Below are positions 17,118 to 25,757 of a stretch of 35,430 nt of DNA, in pieces. Location: contig JABURI010000182.1 in assembly GCA_014762755.1 (NCBI GenBank), forward strand, positions 1 to 35,430. The letters are read 5' to 3'. Position 1 is the stretch's first letter. The number at the start of each line of letters is the position of its first letter. The position numbers and the translations under genes were made by a program. This DNA comes from Marinobacter sp. (lineage in GTDB: Bacteria; Pseudomonadota; Gammaproteobacteria; Pseudomonadales; Oleiphilaceae). The notes under the pieces were generated by a model that ran no database searches, was not told the origin of the DNA, and saw only the letters and a program-made list of their open reading frames with translations.

Positions 17118-17200
17118 GTTCCCTCCTGTCCATCCATCTACATTGAGGTTCTACCCACGACTACGAAACTGCCGCCGGGCTGTATCACCCTGCCCCGAGC

Positions 17201-17485
17201 TCAGTCATTGGTATGGCTTCGCAGCCGGACATGGTCGCAGATCCCGGTCACCTGCTCAAAATTCAGGATCAGGGTGTGCACCGTGTTGGTGTAGGTATCG
17301 TGCAGGTGGAACTTGAAGCGTTGCTGTTTTTCGCCCTGCAGGAAGGCGTCATACTCCCTCACAAGCTCGCGGACATCGCCGCCCTCGTTCTTCGTCCAGG
17401 TGGCGTTGAACGGTCCAAGCACGGCGCCGCCGGCCAGGCAGATGGTGACTTCGTGATTGGTGAGTCCGGTATCGGAATTGCTCAT
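17201..17485 (-). CDS. Small conserved-looking protein of unknown function
   Basis: I do not recognise this 94-residue protein. It has no signal peptide or membrane segment and is acidic to neutral, with a central WTKNEGGDVRELVREYDAFLQ helix and a C-terminal FKFHLHDTYTNTVHTLILNFEQ stretch that looks like beta strands. The ATG at 17485 is chosen because AAGGAG lies 10 bases upstream; upstream in-frame codons lack such a site. It is transcribed in the same direction as the kinase before it (67-base gap) and fumC after it (83-base gap). Confidence 0.7.
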   Translation of the reverse strand: MSNSDTGLTNHEVTICLAGGAVLGPFNATWTKNEGGDVRELVREYDAFLQGEKQQRFKFHLHDTYTNTVHTLILNFEQVTGICDHVRLRSHTND

Positions 17486-17552
17486 GGCGCTGGGTCTCCT
17501 TTTCCCTGAGGTTGGTGAGATAAGTGTAGACCCTGCAGGCAAAATCGTGGGA

Positions 17553-19217
17553 TCAGGAAGCCGCTTCCAGCAGGCTGGTCAGCAGCGCCCGGAGGCGGTT
17601 CGGTTTGACCGGTTTGTTGAGAATCGGCAGCTGCCGGGTGCGCATCAATCGGCGGGTCTCGTCACTCCGGTCCGCGGTCACAATGGCGGCTGGCACCTCC
17701 TGCCCCAACCTGCGCCGAATAGCGCCTATAGCCTCGCAACCGGTAAACCCGTCATTCAGATGGAAGTCTGCCAGGAGCACATCCGGTCCCTGGTTGTCAT
17801 CGAGCATGGTCAAGGCCTCGGCCTCACTGCCTGCCGCCATCACCTGACAGCCCCAGCGTTCAAGCAGCAGTCTCATGCTTTCCAGTACCGCCGGTTCGTT
17901 GTCGATCACCAGCACCCGCGCATTTCCGAAGCCTTCACTGACCGCCACCAGCGAGCTGTTGGTGGTCGTGGCCGGCACTATCACTTCTTCGTCGGCGGGC
18001 AGGGTCACCATGAAGCGGGACCCCCGGTCGGGTCGGGAGGTGACATCCACCTGGTAACCGAGAATGCGGCACATCCGCTCCACGATTGCCAGGCCCAGGC
18101 CAACACCCTGACGCCCGCCGGTTCCCTGCGGCAGCAGCTGGTGGAACTCGGTGAAAATTTCCCGGAGCTTGCTCTGCTCGATACCGACACCGGTATCCCA
18201 GACTTCGATGCGCAGTTGCCCACGTTTTTTCCGGACCGCCAGCACCACCCCGCCAGCACGGGTGTAACGAAAGGCATTGCTGAGCAGATTGCGCACGATC
18301 CGGGTCAACATCCTCGGGTCGGCGCGAACAATGGCAGGGCGCAGGCGAAGCCGGAATTCCAGGCCCGCGTTGGCGGCCACCGCTTCGAATTCCTCACCGA
18401 GCCCGCGCAGGAGTTCTTCCAGGTTTACCGGAGCCAGGTCCGGCAGCATCGCCTGCTGATCCAGCTTGGAGATATCAAGCAGGTCCGCCAGCAACTCCTC
18501 GGCCCCTTCCAGCGCCCGGTGGACCTGGTGCACCATCCGGCTTTCCTGCACCGGCAGCTGACTGTCCTGCAGGGCGGAAATCATCAGGCGGGCTGCGTTC
18601 AATGGCTGAAGCAGGTCATGGCTGGCTGCTGCCAGGTATTTGTCCTTGCTGAGAATGGCGTTCTGAAGGGCCTCGGTACGTTCCTCGACCCGCCGCTCAA
18701 GGTCCAGATTCATCTGCTCCAGCTTCTGACGTGCCTGGACCCGTTCGGTGATATCGGCGACAAAAGCTTCCACTACTTCCGGTCCGAGATCGGGGCGGCG
18801 CAACAGGGTAATCGCCACCGGCACCGGGGTATGATCCGCCCGCTGAAGACAGGTTTCCCGGGCACTGAGACTGCCCTGGTCCAGCAGCTCCTGGCGAATC
18901 GCGTCAAACTCGGCCGAGCGGCAGAACAGCTGCTCGCGCAGCCGGATCACTTTCTGAGAGAGATGTTCCGGACTGTCGTAGCCACAGATTCTTGCCATCG
19001 CCGGATTACAGGCCAGGAAGCCACCGCGCAGGTTAGCCTGGAAGATCCCATGCAGGGCATTCTCGAACAGCCATTTGTAGCGGTTCCGTTCCCGTTCCAG
19101 CTCATCAATTCGCTCCTGCAACGCAGGGTAGTAATTCTTGCGCACGGACTGGCTTCCCAGCCCGAGCAGATCGCCTATTCCGTAGCCGGTATCCTGCTGA
19201 TCAGAGGGCTTCTTCAT
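17553..19217 (-). CDS. Hybrid PAS-domain histidine kinase, ErcS'/NahK-like
   Basis: The protein of about 554 residues has an N-terminal coiled coil (LQERIDELERERNRYKWLF), a PAS domain (about 50-160), a dimerisation helix with phospho-acceptor His200 in ASHDLLQPLN, and a catalytic domain. The latter shows the N-box RIVRNLLSNAFRYT, DTGVGI and GVGLGLAI. A receiver domain has phospho-acceptor Asp484 in LLADFHLND. No membrane segment is seen, so it is a soluble sensor. The order PAS-kinase-receiver and the DLLGLGSQSVRKNYYP start resemble Pseudomonas ErcS'/NahK, linked to alcohol oxidation and c-di-GMP control. Its start overlaps the end of the ErcA-like gene; ATG 19217 has AGG six bases upstream, while ATG 19232 adds five residues. 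Confidence 0.88.
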   Translation of the reverse strand: MKKPSDQQDTGYGIGDLLGLGSQSVRKNYYPALQERIDELERERNRYKWLFENALHGIFQANLRGGFLACNPAMARICGYDSPEHLSQKVIRLREQLFCRSAEFDAIRQELLDQGSLSARETCLQRADHTPVPVAITLLRRPDLGPEVVEAFVADITERVQARQKLEQMNLDLERRVEERTEALQNAILSKDKYLAAASHDLLQPLNAARLMISALQDSQLPVQESRMVHQVHRALEGAEELLADLLDISKLDQQAMLPDLAPVNLEELLRGLGEEFEAVAANAGLEFRLRLRPAIVRADPRMLTRIVRNLLSNAFRYTRAGGVVLAVRKKRGQLRIEVWDTGVGIEQSKLREIFTEFHQLLPQGTGGRQGVGLGLAIVERMCRILGYQVDVTSRPDRGSRFMVTLPADEEVIVPATTTNSSLVAVSEGFGNARVLVIDNEPAVLESMRLLLERWGCQVMAAGSEAEALTMLDDNQGPDVLLADFHLNDGFTGCEAIGAIRRRLGQEVPAAIVTADRSDETRRLMRTRQLPILNKPVKPNRLRALLTSLLEAAS

Positions 19218-20379
19218 AGACGACCTGAACATCCCTCAGGGAGGATTTGCGCGGATTGGTAAGAATACAGGGGTCCTGCAGGGCATAGCCTGACAGGTAG
19301 GGAATGTCGGAGGTGGTCACTCCCAACTGGGCCAGGCGGGCCTCCAGGCCGACTTTCTGCTTCAGATCGATAATCCGGCTCATCAGTCGTTTCTTGATCT
19401 CCTGTTTTCCCATGCCACGGGTGTCGATATCCATGGCTTCCGCCACCCGCCGGAAACGATCCTCCGCAGAGGGGAAGTTATAGGCCACCACGTGCTCCAG
19501 CAGTAGCGCATTGCACAGGCCGTGGGGCAGATCCAGGAAGCCACCCAGGCTATGGGACATGGCGTGCACCGCACCGAGGATTGCGTTGGAGAAGGCCAGG
19601 CCGGCCTGCATCGAGGCCAGCATGATCTGCTCCCTCAGATACGGATCCGCGGTGTTGGCCACCAGCGGCTCCAGGTTGCGGTTGATCAGCCGGATCGCCT
19701 CCAGGGCATGGGTGTCGGTCAGCGGTCCACTGCCTGTGGAAACGAACGCCTCGATGGCATGCACCAGGGCATCCACGCCGGTACAGGCGGTCAGGTAGGC
19801 ATCCATGGTCTCCGTCACTTCCGGGTCGATCAGTGACACGTCCGGTACCACAGCCTTGCTGATGATGGAGAACTTGAAGCGGCGGTTGGGGTCGGAAATG
19901 ATCGCAAACTGGGATACGTCCGCCGAGGTGCCGGCGGTGGTCGGGATCAGGATCAGTGGTGGCGGTGGATTGGTGATGGTATCGACACCCTCGAACTCCA
20001 GGATGCTGCGGCCATGGGTCGCCACAATGCCGATGCCCTTGGCACAGTCCATGGGGCTGCCGCCCCCGATGGCCACGATGACATCACAGTCACTGGACCG
20101 GTAGAGCTCGGCGCCGGCCATCACCTCGTCTACCTTCGGGTTGGGCGAAACATTGGTGAACACGGTCGACTGGATGCCCGCCTCGGTCAACAGAGACACA
20201 ACCTCACCCACCCAGCCTGCGGCCGCGACACCGGGATCGGATACCAGGAGCACATGGCGGGCACCGAAGTTGCTGGCGAAATTGGCCACAGACCGGCGCG
20301 ACCCTGCACCAAACACGATTTCCGGTGAAACAAACTTGCGAAGCGCCGAGATGTCATGACTCATGGAGGCTGTTCTCAT
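19201..20379 (-). CDS. ercA: Iron-containing alcohol dehydrogenase, ErcA-like
   Basis: This 392-residue group III alcohol dehydrogenase has the NAD-binding GGGSPMDCAKG (105-115) and the iron ligands Asp203, His207 (GVDALVHAIEAF), His272 and His286 (VHAMSHSLGG...PHG), with the 4- and 14-residue spacings of the family. In Pseudomonas, ErcA lies next to the PQQ genes and is needed for normal ethanol oxidation control; the natural substrate is unclear. Here it sits between the S9 peptidase (30-base gap) and the hybrid kinase (overlapping genes), the same neighbourhood. An alternative start at 20364 gives MSHDIS; neither start has a strong Shine-Dalgarno. The symbol rests on context as well as sequence. 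Confidence 0.85.
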   Translation of the reverse strand: MRTASMSHDISALRKFVSPEIVFGAGSRRSVANFASNFGARHVLLVSDPGVAAAGWVGEVVSLLTEAGIQSTVFTNVSPNPKVDEVMAGAELYRSSDCDVIVAIGGGSPMDCAKGIGIVATHGRSILEFEGVDTITNPPPPLILIPTTAGTSADVSQFAIISDPNRRFKFSIISKAVVPDVSLIDPEVTETMDAYLTACTGVDALVHAIEAFVSTGSGPLTDTHALEAIRLINRNLEPLVANTADPYLREQIMLASMQAGLAFSNAILGAVHAMSHSLGGFLDLPHGLCNALLLEHVVAYNFPSAEDRFRRVAEAMDIDTRGMGKQEIKKRLMSRIIDLKQKVGLEARLAQLGVTTSDIPYLSGYALQDPCILTNPRKSSLRDVQVVYEEAL

Positions 20380-20409
20380 GGGCTTGTTGTTATAGGAATA
20401 GCCAACAGT

Positions 20410-22326
20410 TTAACTCAAGTAATCGGGTCGATCATTGGCCTTTTGGCTGTGCCGGCGGTAGAAACTGTGCAACCACTCGAGCATGCTGGCCTGGTTATGA
20501 CGCCGCCGGAAACCATGGCCCTCATCTTCAAACCAGTGCAGTTCCGGCGCACCACCAGCCACCTTCATGGCCTGAACCATGGCGCGGGTCTGCTCGGGAA
20601 CCACAACCCGGTCCTTGCCGCCCTGGAAAAAAATCAACGGCGCACGGATCCGGGCAGCCTGATGTAACGGGGTACGGGCCTGCCAGCGCTCCGGATGCAA
20701 GTCCGGGGCCCCCAGCAGCCAGTCAAGGTAACCGGACTCGAACCGGTGGGTCATCGACCGCAATCGCATGGGATCGGTAACGCCGAACAGACTGGCACCG
20801 GCGATGAAACGGTCACTGCTGATCAGCGCCATCAGTGCGGTGTAGCCCCCGGAACTGCGCCCCTGAATGAAGGTCCGTTGACGGTCCGCAAGGTCCCGGG
20901 TGGCCAGGAAATCTGCGGCGGCGCGCATATCCGCCACATCAATTTCCCCCCAGCGTCCGGCCAGGGCCAGACGGAACTGGCGACCGAAACCGCTGCTGCC
21001 ACGGTAGTTTACCTCGGCCACAGCGAACCCCCGCTGACACCAGAACTGGACCTGTGGATTGTAGACCGGGTAAGCGGCGGAGGTAGGCCCGCCATGGGCC
21101 ACCAGAATCAGGGGCGGAGGGTCATCGGTGACCTGCTCGGGGGTATACAGGAAACCCTGTATCGGCACATCCTGACTGTCCGGCGCCGGGAAACTGAAGG
21201 AGACCGGGGGAATGACCGAATAGCCCGGGAATGGCTGCTCAAGTCCGGCGAGAATTCGCACCTCACCATTCAGGGGATTCACCTCAACAATAGCATCCAG
21301 CCGGTCCGGGGAGCGAGCCACGCAGAGCAGCTGCCCACGCCAGTGCACCAGGGAACGGAAATCGGTGAATCCCTCAGCCAACCGAACTTCTTCGGCGTTA
21401 TTCCCGACACTGAGCCAGAGTTCACCGATGCCCTCACGATAACGGACGCGGGCCCAACCGCCACCCTCCATGGGGCAATGGTGGCATTCTCCCAACTGCC
21501 AGGGAGCATTGGCGTGATCCAGCCGGGGGACAGCGGACGAATGCCAGACAATCCCCCCGTCCTGCAGCTCCAGCCGCCAGGGCTGCCACCAACCGTCATG
21601 GTCAGACAGCACCCACAGGTCTTCTCCGTGGAAGGCCGGCTGCTGAATGGAGCCGTCCGTCGGCGCCGAAACGCAGTGCAGGTTCTGCAATCGCCCCGCC
21701 AGATCCAGCTCCCCGGTCCACAATCGGGTGCGCAGCCACGGCATGTCCGGTAGTTGCCAGGTGATCCAGGCAATCCTCCGACCGTCCGCGGACAGTGCCG
21801 GGGCGCCGTAGAAATCCTCGCCCTCGTGCACTATCTGCACGTCACCTTCGACTGCGATGGCCACCAGTTGCTGCTGGCCGCCACATTCGCGCACACCCAG
21901 GACCCGGTTGCGGCACCCATCTGCAACCAGCCCGCCCCAGTTGGTTTCCGGCTCATCCAACAATATCGTCGGCTGCGACGACGATGGCGACACGGCGATC
22001 AGCTGTTGCTGATCAGTGACGGCGATCACCCGGTCACCCAGCACCGCCAGCGAGCCGCCGCCATACCCATTGATTCGGCTGCCGATACCGCTCGTGCCGG
22101 TTGGCAGGGTTGCGAGTCCCCTTTCACCCATGTGCCGGATGACGTTGCCGCCACAATCGGGATCCGCCTCCAGCCAGAATAACCCTGCGTCGGAGACCGC
22201 CAGCTCCGCCCGCTGAGCGTGCCCGGCGCAGACCTGGTGCGCACTGAGTAAGGGAGAGGACAGGGAGGAACCCCCGGATTGCCGGGGCGGTTCAGCCCCG
22301 GAAGAACAGCCTGGAGTTGTTGGCAT
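20410..22326 (-). CDS. S9 prolyl oligopeptidase-family peptidase of the PQQ cluster (PqqH-like)
   Basis: The protein of about 638 residues has an N-terminal beta-propeller (to about 380) and a C-terminal alpha/beta hydrolase. The triad is Ser491 in GRSSGG, Asp572 in GGKDRVV and His604 in EGHGF. S9 enzymes cleave short peptides, with the propeller as a size filter. Its place straight after pqqE matches the probable peptidase next to pqqE in Pseudomonas aeruginosa (PA1990, pqqH), so a role in processing the PqqA peptide after crosslinking is plausible but unproven. No signal peptide is visible. The start at 22326 overlaps pqqE by 35 bases and lacks a good ribosome site; the frame is open to 22362. 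No M16-type pqqF is present here. Confidence 0.85.
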   Translation of the reverse strand: MPTTPGCSSGAEPPRQSGGSSLSSPLLSAHQVCAGHAQRAELAVSDAGLFWLEADPDCGGNVIRHMGERGLATLPTGTSGIGSRINGYGGGSLAVLGDRVIAVTDQQQLIAVSPSSSQPTILLDEPETNWGGLVADGCRNRVLGVRECGGQQQLVAIAVEGDVQIVHEGEDFYGAPALSADGRRIAWITWQLPDMPWLRTRLWTGELDLAGRLQNLHCVSAPTDGSIQQPAFHGEDLWVLSDHDGWWQPWRLELQDGGIVWHSSAVPRLDHANAPWQLGECHHCPMEGGGWARVRYREGIGELWLSVGNNAEEVRLAEGFTDFRSLVHWRGQLLCVARSPDRLDAIVEVNPLNGEVRILAGLEQPFPGYSVIPPVSFSFPAPDSQDVPIQGFLYTPEQVTDDPPPLILVAHGGPTSAAYPVYNPQVQFWCQRGFAVAEVNYRGSSGFGRQFRLALAGRWGEIDVADMRAAADFLATRDLADRQRTFIQGRSSGGYTALMALISSDRFIAGASLFGVTDPMRLRSMTHRFESGYLDWLLGAPDLHPERWQARTPLHQAARIRAPLIFFQGGKDRVVVPEQTRAMVQAMKVAGGAPELHWFEDEGHGFRRRHNQASMLEWLHSFYRRHSQKANDRPDYLS

Positions 22327-23449
22327 TGCGGTATACCAGCTCGTCAAGGCCGGCCGTGGCATGGTCCGCGGCTCTCCGTGCCGCCAGGATTCGGTCGTGA
22401 TGCGGGGATTTGCCGCACACCGGGTCAGCGTTGTCGGCGTTGCCGGTCAGCAGGTAGGCCTGGCAGCGGCAGCCGCCAAAGTCCTTGCCCTTTTCGTCGC
22501 AGGAGCGGCACGGCTCCGGCATCCACTGATCCCCGCGGTAATGGTTGAAGCCCGGACTGTCGTACCAGATTTCTCTCAGGCCCAGATCCTTCACATTGGG
22601 GAAATCGATGGGCAACAGCCTTGCGCTGTGACACGGCAAGGCGGTGCCATCCGGCGCCACGGTCAGGAACAGGCTGCCCCAGCCGTTCATGCAGGCCTTC
22701 GGGCGTTCCTCGTAATAATCCGGGGTGACGAAGATCAGCTTCATCGCGGAGCCCTTGGCCTGCAGCCGGGCCCGGCCGTCGTTGACCTCGGCCTCCGCCC
22801 GGACCAGCTGCGCCTTTGAAGGCATCAGCCCTTCCCGGTTCTCGAAGGCCCAGCCGTAATACTGGCAGGTGGCCAGCTCGACATAGTCGGCATCCAACCG
22901 CTCGCACAGGTCGATGATGTCCGGCATCTGGTGGATGTTGTGGCGGTGAATGACGAAGTTGAGCACCATCGGGTAACCCGCCGCCTTGACGGCCCTGGCC
23001 ATGGCCAGCTTCTGCTCGAACGCCTTGCGGGAGCCGGCCACGGCATTATTCAGTTCGGGGTCGGAGGCCTGAAAGCTGACCTGGATATGATCCAGACCAG
23101 CCTCGGCAAACGCCTCCACCCTGGCTTCAGTGAGCCCCAGGCCGGAGGTGATCAGGTTGGTGTAATAGCCCAGCTTCCGTGCCTCGGCAATCAGCTCCGG
23201 CAGGTCCTGGCGCACCAATGGCTCGCCGCCGGAAAAGCCCAGCTGGGCCGCGCCCATTTCACGTCCCTGCCGCAGCACGCTGACCCACTGTTCGGTGCTG
23301 AGTTCCTGTTCGGTCTGGGCGAAATCCAGCGGGTTGGAGCAGTAGGGGCACTGCAGGGGGCAGCGATAGGTCAGCTCCGCCAGCAGCCACAACGGCGGCC
23401 CTGCCTGGTGCGGATTGTTGACCGTTGCCGGAGCGTCCGCGCGAGTCAT
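22292..23449 (-). CDS. pqqE: PqqA peptide cyclase (radical SAM)
   Basis: The 385-residue radical SAM enzyme forms the first carbon-carbon bond between Glu and Tyr of PqqA. The SAM cluster motif is Cys30-x3-Cys34-x2-Cys37 in [11 protein letters not shown], followed by GFSGGEPL. The C-terminal SPASM-type region has further cysteines in [33 protein letters not shown] and DPVC for auxiliary iron-sulfur clusters. Its ATG overlaps the pqqD stop by four bases (ATGA), so translation should be coupled, which suits the known PqqD-PqqE partnership. Confidence 0.97.
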   Translation of the reverse strand: MTRADAPATVNNPHQAGPPLWLLAELTYRCPLQCPYCSNPLDFAQTEQELSTEQWVSVLRQGREMGAAQLGFSGGEPLVRQDLPELIAEARKLGYYTNLITSGLGLTEARVEAFAEAGLDHIQVSFQASDPELNNAVAGSRKAFEQKLAMARAVKAAGYPMVLNFVIHRHNIHQMPDIIDLCERLDADYVELATCQYYGWAFENREGLMPSKAQLVRAEAEVNDGRARLQAKGSAMKLIFVTPDYYEERPKACMNGWGSLFLTVAPDGTALPCHSARLLPIDFPNVKDLGLREIWYDSPGFNHYRGDQWMPEPCRSCDEKGKDFGGCRCQAYLLTGNADNADPVCGKSPHHDRILAARRAADHATAGLDELVYRNANNSRLFFRG

Positions 23450-23709
23450 GTCAGTTCAATCCAGTGTTGCTGTTCGGCGTCTTCGAGAAAGGCACGCACA
23501 TCCGGGCCAAGGTCACCGGCCTCGGGGAATTGCTGCTGCAGGGCCGCGATGATGGCATCCACATCCCGCTGGCCATCGATCTCGTTCAGGATGGCCCCGG
23601 CACTGCCATTGAGTTTCACCATGCCCTCCGGGTACAGCAGTACGTAGCAATCCTGGGCCGGTTCCCACTGGAACCGGAAACCGCGGCGGAAACGGGGTAT
23701 CTGACTCAT
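23446..23709 (-). CDS. pqqD: PQQ biosynthesis peptide chaperone PqqD
   Basis: The 87-residue protein is the RiPP recognition element that binds PqqA and delivers it to PqqE. It shows [24 protein letters not shown] and a winged-helix-like C-terminal part with the [17 protein letters not shown] core. The ATG at 23709 is set by GAGG six bases upstream and by family length; the frame stays open to 23817 inside pqqC. It overlaps pqqE by four bases and starts 11 bases after the pqqC stop. Confidence 0.96.
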   Translation of the reverse strand: MSQIPRFRRGFRFQWEPAQDCYVLLYPEGMVKLNGSAGAILNEIDGQRDVDAIIAALQQQFPEAGDLGPDVRAFLEDAEQQHWIELT

Positions 23710-23720
23710 GGTGCCCTCGC

Positions 23721-24476
23721 TCACAGGCCCCGGTGCCACACTTGCTGGTCGGTGACGGTGTGATACGGGGGCGTTTGATGCATGTAGGCCATAGTCAGCG
23801 CATCCAACATAGACCATAGGATATCCAGCTTGAACTGAAGGATTTCGAGCGCCCGGGTCTGCTGGGCCTCGGTGACAAAGTGATCCAGGGTGATGCTCAG
23901 TCCGTGCTCCACATCCCGGCGGGCCTCGGACAGCCGCTTGCGGAAGTAGCTGTAGCCGCCCTCCTCGATCCAGGGGTAATGCTGCGGCCAGCTGTCCAGC
24001 CGGGACTGGTGGATCTCCGGCGCGAACAGCTCGGTCAGGGAGGAGCAGGCCGCTTCCTGCCAGGTCGCCCGGCGGGCGAAGTTCAGATAGGCGTCCACCG
24101 CAAAGCGTACCCCCGGCAGGACGTGGCGCTGATCAACCACTTCTTCACGGGTCAGGCCCACCGCTTCGGCCAGGGACAGCCAGGCCTCGATGCCGCCGAC
24201 GTCACCGTCGTGGCCATCGTGGTCCAGAATCCGCTGCAGCCACAGCCGACGCACTTGAGCGTCCGGGCAGTTGGCCATGATCGCGGCATCCTTCTGGGGG
24301 ATTTTGATCTGGTAGTAGTACCGGTTCGCGACCCAGCCGCGGATCTGTTCCGACGTGCACTGCCCGCCATACATGGCCTTATGGTAGGGGTGGTGGATAT
24401 GGTAGTACTGCCCCTTGCTGCGCAGGGCCTGTTCGAAGGCCTCGCGGTTCATTGCGGTGTTGGCTTTGGCGTTCAT
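23721..24476 (-). CDS. pqqC: Pyrroloquinoline-quinone synthase
   Basis: The 251-residue cofactor-free oxidase carries out the final ring closure and oxidation to PQQ with molecular oxygen. The all-helical TENA/THI-4-like fold is shown by [53 protein letters not shown] and the late [13 protein letters not shown]. The active-site His and Tyr residues of these stretches are present. Length is typical. The start overlaps the pqqB end by four bases. Confidence 0.97.
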   Translation of the reverse strand: MNAKANTAMNREAFEQALRSKGQYYHIHHPYHKAMYGGQCTSEQIRGWVANRYYYQIKIPQKDAAIMANCPDAQVRRLWLQRILDHDGHDGDVGGIEAWLSLAEAVGLTREEVVDQRHVLPGVRFAVDAYLNFARRATWQEAACSSLTELFAPEIHQSRLDSWPQHYPWIEEGGYSYFRKRLSEARRDVEHGLSITLDHFVTEAQQTRALEILQFKLDILWSMLDALTMAYMHQTPPYHTVTDQQVWHRGL

Positions 24477-25402
24477 GGCTGCCCCGACAGATCAATGTGC
24501 ATGCCGTCCCAGGACACCTCGATACCGTGCTCGCCCAGCTCGGCGCGCTCAGGAGAGTCTTCGTCCAGGATCGGGTTGGTGTTGTTGATGTGTATAAGGA
24601 TCTTGCGGCTGGCCGGCATGGTGTCCAGCACCTCGATCATCCCGCCGGGGCCCCTCTGGGCGAGGTGGCCCATGGCCTGACCGGTTTTCGTGCCCACCTC
24701 CTGGCGGATCATCTCGTCGTCGTGCCAGACGGTGCCGTCCACCAGCAGGATGTCCGCCTTGCGCATCCAGGCCAGGATGCGCTCATCCGGCTGCCCCAGC
24801 CCCGGGGCGTACAGCACTGTGGTGCCGGTGCGGGTATCGCGCAGAAAGAGGCCGATGTTGTCGCCCGGATGCGGGTTGTCACGCCGGGGTGAATACGGCG
24901 GCGCGTTGCTGAGCAACGGAATAGCCGTCAGGCGAAGGGACGGAGCGCAGGGAATGCTGAACTCCACCTGCTCGGAGGCCTCGATCTCGCGCCAGTTCAG
25001 ACCCCCGCTCCAGTGCTCCAGCATGGTAAACAGCGGAAAGCCGGAGCTGAGGTCATCGTGCACCTGGCGGGTACACCAGACATCCATGGGTAAGCCCTCC
25101 CGCAACGACAGCAGGCCGGTGGTGTGGTCCACCTGGCTGTCCATCAACACGATGGCGCTGATGCCGGTATCCCGCAGGGCGCGAGCCGGCTGCATGGCCG
25201 GAAAGGCTGCAAGCTGGGAACGGATATCGGGTGAGGCGTTGAACAGAATCCAGCGTTCGCCGTCTTCGCTGACAGCAATGGAGGACTGGGTGCGGGCACG
25301 GGCATTCAGGGTCCCGTTCCGAAAACCGGCACAGTTGCGGCAGTTACAATTCCACTGGGGGAACCCACCGCCGGCGGCGGAGCCGAGGATATGAATCTGC
25401 AT
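24473..25402 (-). CDS. pqqB: PQQ biosynthesis protein PqqB (metallo-beta-lactamase fold)
   Basis: The 309-residue protein begins [19 protein letters not shown] and contains [11 protein letters not shown], the metallo-beta-lactamase-like metal site of the family, and cysteines of an NCNCRNC zinc site near residues 18-24. PqqB hydroxylates tyrosine of the crosslinked intermediate in current models. Length is normal (about 300-310). It follows pqqA after a 53-base gap holding a hairpin, and overlaps pqqC by four bases. Confidence 0.96.
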   Translation of the reverse strand: MQIHILGSAAGGGFPQWNCNCRNCAGFRNGTLNARARTQSSIAVSEDGERWILFNASPDIRSQLAAFPAMQPARALRDTGISAIVLMDSQVDHTTGLLSLREGLPMDVWCTRQVHDDLSSGFPLFTMLEHWSGGLNWREIEASEQVEFSIPCAPSLRLTAIPLLSNAPPYSPRRDNPHPGDNIGLFLRDTRTGTTVLYAPGLGQPDERILAWMRKADILLVDGTVWHDDEMIRQEVGTKTGQAMGHLAQRGPGGMIEVLDTMPASRKILIHINNTNPILDEDSPERAELGEHGIEVSWDGMHIDLSGQP

Positions 25403-25423
25403 GGAAGCAATCCGCAGAGGAAA

Positions 25424-25447
25424 CGGCCAGCCCGAAAGCGCTGGCCG
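25424..25447 (-). terminator. Hairpin between pqqA and pqqB, likely attenuator
   Basis: CGGCCAGC (25424-25431) pairs with GCTGGCCG (25440-25447) around an 8-base loop. On the minus strand it is followed by TTTCCTC, a weak T tract. It could end part of the transcripts or block 3' decay, so that pqqA mRNA exceeds the mRNA for the enzymes. Confidence 0.55.
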
Positions 25448-25455
25448 GACCTCAC

Positions 25456-25527
25456 TCAGCGGTTGGCGAAGTACATAGTGACTTCGAAACCGATCCGCAG
25501 GTCTTCATAGGCTGGTTTGGTCCACAT
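25456..25527 (-). CDS. pqqA: PQQ precursor peptide PqqA
   Basis: This 23-residue peptide reads [14 protein letters not shown] then EVTMYFANR. It is the ribosomal substrate for PQQ: Glu15 and Tyr19, with the conserved E-x3-Y spacing, become the cofactor skeleton. The MW-KP start and the length match known PqqA peptides. GAGGTGA lies about five bases before the ATG. It is the first gene of the minus-strand PQQ operon. Confidence 0.97.
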   Translation of the reverse strand: MWTKPAYEDLRIGFEVTMYFANR

Positions 25528-25575
25528 AATGCTCACCTCTTGTCATTGTCATCATTGCCGGAACATTGGGCGTAA

Positions 25576-25610
25576 TGGCCGGCATCACCGGCCACACCTA
25601 CTTATACTAG
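25576..25610 (-). promoter_or_regulatory. pqqA leader hairpin and candidate -10
   Basis: A perfect 7-bp stem (TGGCCGG 25576-25582 with CCGGCCA 25588-25594, 5-base loop) lies in the pqqA leader. A TATAAG (25606-25601, minus strand) just upstream would place the transcript start at or next to the hairpin, which might stabilise the mRNA. No good -35 is seen, so an activator may be needed. The promoter call is tentative. Confidence 0.4.
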
Positions 25611-25693
25611 GGACTGAGCAAAACGGCCCATATGGTACTTTAGAACTGTTCTTCGCCCCCTGAAAGTAGCACCGTCCTGGCTCCGAGGTCGAA

Positions 25694-25721
25694 TTGAGAC
25701 TGTCCTCCAGACTCCTAGCAT
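25694..25721 (+). promoter_or_regulatory. Sigma-70 promoter candidate of the NosR-like gene
   Basis: TTGAGA (25694-25699) and TAGCAT (25716-25721) are spaced by 16 bases, about 40 bases upstream of the start codon. AGGAG lies seven bases before the ATG at 25758. Confidence 0.45.
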
Positions 25722-25757
25722 GGAACAAGGAAAATAATAACTTTCAGGAGTCTCCAG

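Noticed and set aside
17457..19262. 601-codon plus-strand open frame opposite the histidine kinase
   Set aside because: The opposite strand has all kinase and receiver motifs; this frame has none.
25617..25636. Sigma-54 promoter for pqqA
   Set aside because: GG and GC are present on the minus strand but 8, not 10, bases separate them.
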